Shown piece by piece: positions 1 through 6,069 of a DNA stretch of 7,570 nt. The translations under genes and the position numbers were made by a program. How positions within the stretch are numbered: position 1 is the first letter of the stretch; every line of letters begins with the position of its first letter. The notes beneath the pieces were generated by a model, which worked only from the letters and a program-made list of their open reading frames with translations, did not search any database and was not told where the DNA came from. The stretch is from Candidatus Hydrogenedentota bacterium. Lineage in GTDB: Bacteria > Hydrogenedentota > Hydrogenedentia > Hydrogenedentales > CAITNO01. The stretch lies in contig SLFT01000091.1 of assembly GCA_007124105.1 (NCBI GenBank), positions 1 through 7,570 on the forward strand. The letters are read 5' to 3'.

Positions 1-539
1 CAGTTAATGACCATTTCGCCGCCGCTATCGTGTGGCCGGGGCGCCGTCGCGTCACTGCCCGAATACGCGATAAACAAGTTGACTGCCTGCACCGCCAGCA
101 ACGCAATAAAGAGGGTGCGGAAGGAAAAGCGCTTTTTGATCCCTGGAATTACGATAACAAGGAAAAGCAACAGCCACACGGTGATGTCAACAATGCTTCG
201 GGTTTCAAAGGGACGCCAGATAATGCTTGAACCGTCCAGTAGTCCATAGTCCCAGTTCAGGATATTTGCCTGCGTCCACATTGCGGCGGCGAAAAACGCC
301 GCGAAAGAAATGCAACAGCTGCGGAGAACGCCCCGGACCAACAGAAACGGGACAGACAGAAGCAGAAAAGCGCCCCCCGCGCAAAGCATTAACAGGCGCG
401 CAAAGGCCGCCTGACCCGTCAAAAACTCTTCAGTATTATTTAAGTACACGGCGTAGGGGATACAAAAGAAGAACGTCAGCGTGAGCGCCGCGTTCGCAAG
501 CAGGGCATCGGTACGACTTGGATTATTCATAAGCTTCAT
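1..539 (-). CDS. Partial five-helix membrane protein, probable LTA-synthase-like/sulfatase family N-terminus
   Basis: An uninterrupted minus-strand frame starts at ATG 539 (MKLMNNPS) or the in-frame ATG 530 and runs off the left edge without a stop, giving 179 residues. Neither start has a strong ribosome site; GAAGC lies just before ATG 530. Five hydrophobic segments are visible, at about residues 14-33, 49-68, 75-94, 116-134 and 143-159, followed by a polar stretch with SGSDATAPRP. The motif NWDYGLLDG lies just after helix 3. Five helices followed by an extracytoplasmic catalytic domain is the layout of lipoteichoic-acid synthase and related membrane sulfatase/phosphoglycerol-transferase proteins, and the W-D-Y-G-x-L-D-G region resembles membrane-bound sulfatases as I remember them. 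The catalytic domain would lie beyond the window, so the family call is inference. It is the last visible gene of the minus-strand cluster, 349 nt after the YidC-like gene. The coding reading is firm; the family is moderate. Confidence 0.7.
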   Translation of the reverse strand, partial: MKLMNNPSRTDALLANAALTLTFFFCIPYAVYLNNTEEFLTGQAAFARLLMLCAGGAFLLLSVPFLLVRGVLRSCCISFAAFFAAAMWTQANILNWDYGLLDGSSIIWRPFETRSIVDITVWLLLFLVIVIPGIKKRFSFRTLFIALLAVQAVNLFIAYSGSDATAPRPHDSGGEMVIN

Positions 540-888
540 TCTGGTATTGCGCTTCACGCATTGGCGATGACAGAAAACCACAAAAAAAACGACCGCGTCC
601 CACAAAAGGTTATTGATTAAACGGGGATGTCTGTACGACGCGTAGCATTAAAACGGCCCTGTAACGTTTCTCGACAGGTTGCCGTTACGCCATTGGAGTC
701 TAGCAAGTTGGCAACCATTGAGACAACTCAATAACATCGTTTTTTTGCGCATACAGCCGCTTTTATCATGAGGCGGCCCCTCGGTCAGACTTCGCGCTGC
801 GAAACCGCCGTGTGCGCTTCCGCTTCCTGCCTGTCGGAGACACCGCCGCGTAAAAACTCGCGCCCCTGACCCGGATATTTCACCAAGT
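540..888 (-). other. Intergenic gap with nested inverted repeats, possible structured leader
   Basis: These 349 nt separate the YidC-like gene from the left-edge membrane protein, and no credible gene was found on either strand. Three short inverted repeats are packed into 661-732: ATTGAG/CTCAAT with a 4-nt loop (717-732), GGTTGCC/GGCAACC (677-683 with 710-716) and GTAACG/CGTTAC (661-666 with 683-688). The last two interleave in an a-b-a'-b' order. A weak minus-strand promoter match, TTGTCT (726-721) and TAGACT (702-697) with an 18-nt spacer, overlaps them. The gap may give the downstream gene its own promoter or a structured 5' leader, but no known riboswitch class is recognised. No GC-rich hairpin followed by a U-tract is seen in the minus-strand direction, so the cluster may be read through. 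Confidence 0.35.
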
Positions 889-1566
889 TTAAGCGGCGCC
901 TGTTTTCCCTCGTTTCTGTATCACGGCCACAAAATACCAGCGCTCGAAAACGTGAGCCACGTTGAGTGTTACCCAAAAAATCATGCACGCGGCAGGAAAC
1001 GGATAAAAGAGAAAGAAAAAGATTACGGGCAGCGAAAATGACTTTGCGCGTAGCGGCTCCTCGCGAAACAAGAACACTTCTGAGGCGTTGACCGTAAACA
1101 GCGCGAAGGGCAGAAGATTAAAACTTGAGCCCAGCCAGGGCAGCGTCATGCCCAAAGCAAAAAGGTTATCCACCACGCTCAAGTCGCGTATCCACAAGAA
1201 AGTCTCCCCTTCCAACGCCTCCCAGGTAATCGCTGTGCGATAGAAGGCAACCAGCAGTGGAATCTGGATCAATAAGGGAAGCAAGGCCTTGCACTGATTG
1301 GTAAAATTGATGCCGTTCGCCTGATAAATATCAAGAATCTGGTCATCGCGCCTGGCCTGATTCGTTGTTTCCAACGCGGCAATCTCGTCCTTCGCCTTTT
1401 TAAAGTAAATCTTGAAACGCTCCTGCCAGCGCATTCCATAAAATGTAAGCGGCAACAGCGCCAGTTTTATCATCACGGAAAACACGATAATCGCGATGCC
1501 GTAGCTCCGCGACAGATCAGCCAGCCATTGGACGATGGTTACGATAAATAGTGAGAGCGGCTGCAT
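889..1566 (-). CDS. Short YidC/Oxa1-family membrane insertase-like protein
   Basis: This 225-aa protein belongs to the YidC/Oxa1/Alb3 superfamily, which inserts and folds inner-membrane proteins. The start is ATG 1566 because AAGGAG sits 6 nt upstream; an in-frame TTG at 1599 would place that ribosome site inside the gene. Visible hallmarks are the first core helix YGIAIIVFSVMIKLALLPLT (22-41) with K34 where YidC has its groove arginine, a charged cytoplasmic hairpin (about 45-90), the helix LLPLLIQIPLLVAFYR (95-110), FLWIRDLS (123-130) and the last helices with FYPFPAACMIFWVTLNVAH (187-205). The large periplasmic P1 domain of Gram-negative YidC is absent and the tail is short, as in Gram-positive or organellar forms. 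Instead of the usual rpmH-rnpA-yidC setting, it sits between a methyltransferase and a sulfatase-like membrane gene. It is probably a paralogue dedicated to this locus rather than the housekeeping insertase; that role is inference. Confidence 0.85.
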   Translation of the reverse strand: MQPLSLFIVTIVQWLADLSRSYGIAIIVFSVMIKLALLPLTFYGMRWQERFKIYFKKAKDEIAALETTNQARRDDQILDIYQANGINFTNQCKALLPLLIQIPLLVAFYRTAITWEALEGETFLWIRDLSVVDNLFALGMTLPWLGSSFNLLPFALFTVNASEVFLFREEPLRAKSFSLPVIFFFLFYPFPAACMIFWVTLNVAHVFERWYFVAVIQKRGKTGAA

Positions 1567-1572
1567 ACATAA

Positions 1573-1578
1573 CTCCTT
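1573..1578 (-). promoter_or_regulatory. Ribosome binding site that fixes the YidC-like start
   Basis: The minus strand reads AAGGAG here, a near-perfect Shine-Dalgarno sequence, 6 nt before ATG 1566. It decides between that ATG and the upstream TTG at 1599. A second ATG at 1570 is out of frame. Confidence 0.75.
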
Positions 1579-1667
1579 GGCAACCCGTTTTGCCGCCAAC
1601 AGAAACGCACCCGATATGACTTGGCGTTATGCGGGCGCAACTGCGCTGTTAACCCCACACGTGAAAC

Positions 1668-3086
1668 TCATGTACGCGGCACAAGATGATACAAAAATCT
1701 TTTCCCAGGCATGATCTCGACTTTGTCCAGGGTTGTAAAATAACGATCGGCGATGGCCTCAAAGCCCGCCACATTAAACTCGTCGTATTGGTCGTCTTTG
1801 TTGAGCAACAGTTTCTTAACCATGCCGTCTTCTTTGGTAAGCATCTCAATAACCACTTCACATTGAAAGGATGCAAGCCAATCCATCACCTGAAGCAACG
1901 GCACATTGCCGCTGATGACCAGATGATGCACCAGGGCAAGGCACAAGATTAGATCGGGAGACTGACGGTCGGACAGAGCGCGTCGCTCTTCGCAGCGCCA
2001 ACCCAGACGGGGCGAAGGATTGGTCAGATCAAATACCAGCGGCAATATCCGATCATGCTGCTCCTGTTTTAATTGAGTGTAGAGGCGCTGTATGGACAAT
2101 TCATCAATATCCATTGCCACAACGTAGTCTGTGTTTTGCGCCAGTATGCGCGAGAAATGCCCTGTGTTGCACCCGATGTCCCAGGCGTTCTTGCGCGACC
2201 GCGCTTCCACAACCCGCTTGACAAAGACGTTCTTTTTATCAAAACATTCGGCGTCGTAGCTGTGCGTATCCGTGTACTCCGACCATTCAGAACGCGCCAG
2301 CCGCCATTCGAGTTTCCCAATAATTTTCCGGAGTTTGCGAATGTTGACCAGCACGATTTCCTTGCCGAACTCGCTGTCGCGCGCCTCGGCCACAATGGAT
2401 GTCTTGGCGTCGCCCATTGAGTCCACCAGTTTTGATTGCAGGTATACCAGCGAGAAGACGCCGCGCCGGAACATATCGCGCAAGGACATCAGCTGCGCGC
2501 ATTCGTGTGGCGTGATGCCTTCAACGCTGCCGCGCAGCCAGCTGCGCAACGAGATGTTTTTGAAACTTTGCAGCATCAGCGGATACAGAAAATGTTGGCA
2601 AAACTGACGGAAACCGACCCACGGCGTACCGGCGCAGTATTTTTCGAAGGAGGGGATATCAATAAAAACAGGCTTGTGTCCCACAAACTGGATATTAAAG
2701 GCCGAGGCATCCTTGATGATCATGTTTTCGCATAACGCCGCTTCCAGCATCTCCAGATGCAACAACGCGGCATCTTTCACCATTGCGTAACACCACTCAT
2801 ACGAGTAGTTGATAAAAGGAATGCGCTCGTGCTCAAGGTAGGCCGGCCACATCTGCGCGGCCTTGTGAGACGCCGCGTCCACATCGTCAGCGGCCAACAG
2901 CCGCGTCCCAACAATATGGCCCGATGCGGCGTATTTCGCAAAGACTTTGCTTGATTCCATCTGTTGCCAATTGGCCAGCGCGGTTTCGGACACGCCCCGC
3001 AATACGCGTTCATTGAGCAAAAACACCTGGTTGTCGCGATCGCGAAACGACCCCTTTTCCGGCGCAAACGTCGCGTCGTTATTCAT
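1668..3086 (-). CDS. NoeA-like protein: kinase-like N-terminal region fused to a class I SAM methyltransferase
   Basis: The product has 472 aa from ATG 3086 (MNNDATF), chosen because this ATG overlaps the upstream stop by 8 nt; the frame is open to 3185 but that part overlaps the upstream gene. Residues 1-270 resemble the N-terminal region of NoeA-type nodulation/methyltransferase proteins: GSFRDRDNQVF (12-22), KDASAFNIQF (125-134), PVFIDIPSFE (139-148) and WVGFRQFCQHFLYPL (156-170). D126, N131 and D143 have the spacing of a protein-kinase-like catalytic loop and metal-binding Asp. Residues 300-470 are a Rossmann methyltransferase: motif I DIGCNTGHF (303-311), an acidic end of strand 2 at AMDID (324-328), LILCLALVHHLV (379-390) for motif IV, and a C-terminal GKRFLYHLV strand. 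It should be cytoplasmic, as no signal or membrane segment is seen. Translational coupling ties it to the small membrane protein before it. The acceptor is unknown; a glycan or lipid intermediate is a guess from the neighbours. Confidence 0.85.
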   Translation of the reverse strand: MNNDATFAPEKGSFRDRDNQVFLLNERVLRGVSETALANWQQMESSKVFAKYAASGHIVGTRLLAADDVDAASHKAAQMWPAYLEHERIPFINYSYEWCYAMVKDAALLHLEMLEAALCENMIIKDASAFNIQFVGHKPVFIDIPSFEKYCAGTPWVGFRQFCQHFLYPLMLQSFKNISLRSWLRGSVEGITPHECAQLMSLRDMFRRGVFSLVYLQSKLVDSMGDAKTSIVAEARDSEFGKEIVLVNIRKLRKIIGKLEWRLARSEWSEYTDTHSYDAECFDKKNVFVKRVVEARSRKNAWDIGCNTGHFSRILAQNTDYVVAMDIDELSIQRLYTQLKQEQHDRILPLVFDLTNPSPRLGWRCEERRALSDRQSPDLILCLALVHHLVISGNVPLLQVMDWLASFQCEVVIEMLTKEDGMVKKLLLNKDDQYDEFNVAGFEAIADRYFTTLDKVEIMPGKRFLYHLVPRT

Positions 3087-3315
3087 TTTCTTTTTCCGGT
3101 TCTTCCGCCGAAGCCTCTGCTGTGTCCTGCCCGTAAAGCCCAAGGGCTCTCCGTATCCGTCGCCAATATATCTTGAGCAACACAAAGAAGCCCGCTATTC
3201 CCCCCAGAATAATCTGAATCAGAATCGAGCCGGAAGAAGGGTCAAGATATGCATGAGCCCGTTGTTGTGTCAACAACGCAACCAGAAAACATGTAACAAG
3301 AATAGCCAGTTTCAT
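3079..3315 (-). CDS. Small exported/membrane protein with YLDPSSGS motif
   Basis: This 78-aa protein starts at ATG 3315, with GGAGAAG (3326-3320) as ribosome site. Residues 1-22 form a signal-peptide-like segment ending in AHA, followed by YLDPSSGS (23-30), a transmembrane helix ILIQIILGGIAGFFVLLKIYW (31-51) and a basic stretch RRIRRALG, then an acidic tail ending EEPEKENE. The basic stretch suggests that the C-terminus is cytoplasmic. Short proteins of the form signal, Y-L-D-P-G/S-x-G-S, one helix, basic stretch occur widely beside glycan and methyltransferase genes; to my knowledge their function is undetermined. It is the first gene of the minus-strand cluster and its stop overlaps the methyltransferase start (ATGAATAA), so the two are probably translated together and may work as partners, for example with this protein as a membrane anchor. 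No enzymatic motif is visible. Confidence 0.85.
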   Translation of the reverse strand: MKLAILVTCFLVALLTQQRAHAYLDPSSGSILIQIILGGIAGFFVLLKIYWRRIRRALGLYGQDTAEASAEEPEKENE

Positions 3316-3341
3316 TTGTCTTCTCCGCGCATTGTGTTAGC

Positions 3342-3369
3342 GCTATAAAATATTTCCAACGTTCATCAA
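3342..3369 (-). promoter_or_regulatory. Candidate sigma70 promoter of the minus-strand cluster
   Basis: On the minus strand, TTGATG (3369-3364) and TATAGC (3347-3342) are separated by 16 nt. Transcription would begin near 3335, giving a leader of about 20 nt before ATG 3315 that contains GGAGAAG. The surrounding sequence is AT-rich compared with the flanking genes. Confidence 0.45.
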
Positions 3370-3977
3370 GTATTTTAGCGTCTGCGTATATTGTCCTGCG
3401 TATAACGTTGCTGATGCTGAAAACGCTGGCGCAAACAAGCGGTTTCGCAAACGCTTCTTTCAGATATAGCGCCCCCCATCATGCTGTTTCCCCCTCCCCG
3501 ACAATGGGAAGTATGTATGCCACGCTTTGTTACTGTGGCATCACAAAATCCATGCGCAACGCAACTCGGGCTGAATCACACGTCCCAGGCAATTCTTGCG
3601 CCAGCATTAAAACATCGTCTGTGCTGAACTACCTATTTAGATTTCCTTTCGTATCGCTATGCTTATGATAGCATAAGGGTGTGTATTAGTTCGATTTTGA
3701 CAGAGGGAGACTTCCGCATCGGTTTTTCGGACATGTAGACCCGGGCTGCGGCATGCCCATGATCATTCTTTCGGGACAGCACGTTGCCGATCAAATTGCA
3801 GAAAACAACGCGTTTGCAGCACTTTACCCAACAATGCCCGCCTTCTTACTGCTACCCTGCGGTCCACGTCGGCTTTATGGTTAGCCTGCAAGTCTTGCGC
3901 CATACTGCTCACCACAAGGCCGATAATTTGCTCACGGACACGGCTGCTATTTCATACGTTGCATGGATATCAAGCCG
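3370..3977. other. Long intergenic region without a recognisable gene
   Basis: About 600 nt lie between the minus-strand cluster and the yajD-like gene. Plus-strand open frames at 3408-3668 and 3784-4053 exist, but their translations show no domain, no clear ribosome site and irregular composition, so they are not called. No minus-strand frame of useful length was found. No tRNA fold, direct-repeat array or transposon end was recognised. The only local structure noted is the hairpin at 3658-3675. Base composition is more mixed and less GC-rich than in the genes, consistent with true intergenic or decayed DNA. Confidence 0.5.
3658..3675. repeat. Short inverted repeat (hairpin)
   Basis: TATGCT and AGCATA form a perfect 6-bp stem around the 6-nt loop TATGAT. 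Two shifted pairings, GCTAT/ATAGC and CTTAT/ATAAG, overlap it, so the element is self-complementary in several registers. There is no T-tract directly after it on either strand, so it is not called a terminator. It could be an operator-like site or chance. Confidence 0.3.
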
Positions 3978-4391
3978 TCATGATTCCTGCTGTGGCCGTT
4001 CCGACTCCTCCGAGTCAGGGGGCAACATATCCTTCAGTCCCGCGAAGGGTTGAAACTCCAAAGACGGCTCTGCATTGCGGGTCGCTGCATCCTCGGCGTA
4101 CAGGCCGCGCTGTTCATAGGTGCCGTGTTCATCGTCATGACAATACAAGCACAACAGCGCCCAATTGCTGCCGTCGGGCGGGTTGTTCAGATGGTTATTG
4201 TCCTTGTGATGCACCGTCAACTCGCGCAGGCGTTTCCCGGAAAATTCGCGCCCGCAACGCTGACATACATGCGGGAACATCTTCAGTGCGCGCTCGCGAT
4301 AGGTTGCCGCCTGTTCCTTCCGCTCCCGCTGTAAAGAAGCAACTACAGCATCCTTCCTTTGCCTGTCAATCGGCTGGTGTTTCCTTGGCAT
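3978..4391 (-). CDS. yajD: HNH nuclease family protein, YajD-like
   Basis: This 137-aa protein, counted from ATG 4391, matches the YajD branch of HNH endonucleases. An in-frame GTG at 4403 would add four residues; GGAG stands only 2 nt before that GTG, so ATG 4391 is preferred with moderate certainty. Residues 30-90 carry the diagnostic features in order: YRERALKMFPHVC (31-43), a zinc-type pair C43-x2-C46, RELTVHHKDNNHLNNP (56-71) with the HNH histidines, DGSNW (73-77), the second pair C81-x2-C84 and HDDEH (85-89). QPFAGLKDML near 114-123 corresponds to the NPFADLKAMM ending I recall for E. coli YajD, which has about 115 aa. Residues 1-30 are an extra basic, glutamine-rich extension and the tail is acidic. 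Family members bind metal and probably cut DNA, but the cellular role is not established. It stands alone. A TATAGT -10-like hexamer lies upstream at 4457-4452 without a good -35. Confidence 0.9.
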   Translation of the reverse strand: MPRKHQPIDRQRKDAVVASLQRERKEQAATYRERALKMFPHVCQRCGREFSGKRLRELTVHHKDNNHLNNPPDGSNWALLCLYCHDDEHGTYEQRGLYAEDAATRNAEPSLEFQPFAGLKDMLPPDSEESERPQQES

Positions 4392-4570
4392 GGTCTTTTC
4401 CACAACTCCATTCTACTGGCAATAGCCCACAAGACTTCCGTGTTTCTCTCAACTATAAACATCATCGCACATACCAACTATTCCTTGCCAATAATGCCCG
4501 GCCGCGCTCCACTCATACGCCAGCCCCGTCTATTGGCCATAGTATCCGCAGACAGGATACATCACATACT

Positions 4571-4599
4571 TTGTACACGCTTCCGCGTGGTGTTATAGT
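4571..4599 (+). promoter_or_regulatory. Candidate sigma70 promoter for the oxidoreductase operon
   Basis: TTGTAC (4571-4576) and TATAGT (4594-4599) are separated by exactly 17 nt. Transcription would start near 4606 and give a leader of about 80 nt before ATG 4687. The match is better than any other seen upstream of the plus-strand genes. Confidence 0.55.
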
Positions 4600-4686
4600 A
4601 TTGGCGTAACGCGTTGCATTGAGTCTGCGCGCGTTCTATTCCCGAGCCCTTAGCTGTTTCGCAATCGAACCAATGGAGTGAATGCC

Positions 4687-6051
4687 ATGATGAATCGCAG
4701 AAGTTTTTTGAAAGGCGTTGCCGCGTCCGCGCCCCTTTTCCTCGCGCCGCAGGTACTGGGCATGGACGGCCCCGGCCCGAACGATACCATCAACATCGGC
4801 CTCATTGGCCTGGGCGGACGTTGTCGCGATATGGCCGCCACCACTCTGCCCATCCCCGGGGTACGCATTGCGGCGGTCTGCGATTGTTTTCAGCCCCGTA
4901 TTGACGCCAGTCTTGCGGCGCTGGCCGAAAAGGATGTAACCGCAACGGGCTACACTGATTTTCGGAAGATGATTGAACAAGAAAATCTTGATGGGGTAAT
5001 GGTGATAACCACCACACACGCGCGCGCCTGGGTGTGTTGTCACGCCATGGCCATGGGGATGGATGTCTATATCGAGAAACCCATGTGTCTCACCATTGCG
5101 GAGGGACGCGAAATGGTAAACACCGCGCGTAAATACGGGCGGGTCACACAAGTGGGCACCCAGCAACGTTCCATGCCGCTGAACAACTGGGCAAGCGACC
5201 TGGTGAAGAACGGCGCATTGGGCAAGGTGACGCAGGTACTTGCCCCGGATTTCATGGGTTCCTATCACTGGCCGGGCAAACCCGGCGAGGACATGCCTGA
5301 AGGCGGCGACGACAACTGGTGGGATATCTGGACAAACCAGACGGAGTTGCGCCCGTATCATTCCGAGTTGCATCGGGGCTGGGCAAACTGGTGGGCCTAT
5401 GACGGCGGCGGTCGCTCCTTCGGCGTAACCGGATGGGGCACACACAGTTACGATCAGATACAGCGCGGGCTGGGCACTGATGAGACAGGCCCGGTGGAGG
5501 TACTGCTCGAGGAGCCTGCGGAGGAACGTCCGGTGGGTACATTTGAGGAGCGCGAAATATCGGAAGACGAAACCGGCGCGCCCTACTACAACATGGTGCG
5601 CACATCGGTGGGCCCGCGCGCAAAAACGCGCATGAAATTTGAAAACGGCACGGAACTGCTGTTGCATTTGGACGCCGACCGCAGTCCGGGACTGGGATGT
5701 ATTTTTGTGGGCGAGAACGGCCGCATCGAGATTAACCGCGACCGCATCTCCGCCAATCCACGCGATTTGGTGGAAGGCGCTGACCGGCCGCCGGCGTTGT
5801 CCGTGCCGGAAACACAACCGCACGTGGAAAACTGGCTGGAATGCATCAAGACGCGCGAAACCTGTACCGCCGACGTGGAATATGGGCAGCGAAGCACCAC
5901 GCTATGCTATCTTGTCAATATCGCCCGCGATGTGGGCCGTGTGGGCGACACGCTTTATTGGGATCCCGAAGCGGAACGGTTTACCAACTGCGACGAAGGC
6001 AACGCCATGTTGTCCAGACCGCGCAGAGCGGGCTATGAATTGCCGGCGTAA
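4687..6051 (+). CDS. Tat-exported Gfo/Idh/MocA family NAD(P)-dependent oxidoreductase
   Basis: This 454-aa protein starts at ATG 4687, 8 nt after GGAG (4675-4678); ATG 4690 is also possible, and a GTG at 4678 overlaps the ribosome site. Residues 3-10 (NRRSFLKG) are a textbook twin-arginine export motif, followed by a hydrophobic stretch to about residue 25, so the protein should be folded with its cofactor and exported. The Rossmann domain begins at INIGLIGLGGR (35-45), with the acidic end of strand 2 at AAVCD (62-66). The family motif EKP is at 130-132, with K131 the expected catalytic lysine. GWGTHSYDQIQRGLG (249-263) supplies the H253/D256 pair. The end, YWDPEAERF...RPRRAGYELP, matches exported planctomycete-type members. 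These enzymes oxidise or reduce sugar hydroxyls, often at C3. The DUF1080 gene 18 nt downstream supports 3-keto sugar chemistry. The exact substrate cannot be read from sequence. Confidence 0.93.
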   Translation: MMNRRSFLKGVAASAPLFLAPQVLGMDGPGPNDTINIGLIGLGGRCRDMAATTLPIPGVRIAAVCDCFQPRIDASLAALAEKDVTATGYTDFRKMIEQENLDGVMVITTTHARAWVCCHAMAMGMDVYIEKPMCLTIAEGREMVNTARKYGRVTQVGTQQRSMPLNNWASDLVKNGALGKVTQVLAPDFMGSYHWPGKPGEDMPEGGDDNWWDIWTNQTELRPYHSELHRGWANWWAYDGGGRSFGVTGWGTHSYDQIQRGLGTDETGPVEVLLEEPAEERPVGTFEEREISEDETGAPYYNMVRTSVGPRAKTRMKFENGTELLLHLDADRSPGLGCIFVGENGRIEINRDRISANPRDLVEGADRPPALSVPETQPHVENWLECIKTRETCTADVEYGQRSTTLCYLVNIARDVGRVGDTLYWDPEAERFTNCDEGNAMLSRPRRAGYELPA

Positions 6052-6069
6052 CAATGGAAAGGATATCTG

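Noticed and set aside
7..484. Plus-strand open frames of 80, 66 and 85 codons
   Set aside because: All are antisense to the left-edge membrane protein, whose frame is open and clearly coding to the window end.
717..746. ATTGAG/CTCAAT hairpin followed by seven T on the plus strand, resembling a terminator
   Set aside because: The stem is weak and AT-rich, 7 nt separate it from the T run, and no plus-strand gene lies upstream for it to terminate.
1567..1599. TTG start at 1599 for the YidC-like protein
   Set aside because: It would place the strong AAGGAG ribosome site inside the coding region. ATG 1566 is correctly spaced from it.
3087..3185. Upstream extension of the methyltransferase frame
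   Set aside because: It overlaps the small membrane protein and reads as a low-quality basic sequence. ATG 3086, overlapping the upstream stop, is the natural start.
3408..3668. 86-codon plus-strand frame in the intergenic region
   Set aside because: There is no clear ribosome site, domain, signal or coherent composition.
3959..4609. 216-codon plus-strand open frame
   Set aside because: It is antisense to the yajD-like gene, rich in Arg, Thr, Pro and His without any domain, and lacks a ribosome site.
4636..5823. 395-codon minus-strand open frame
   Set aside because: It lies antisense to the Gfo/Idh/MocA gene, whose translation has clear family motifs. The antisense translation shows no domain and appears to result from the GC-biased codons of the real gene.
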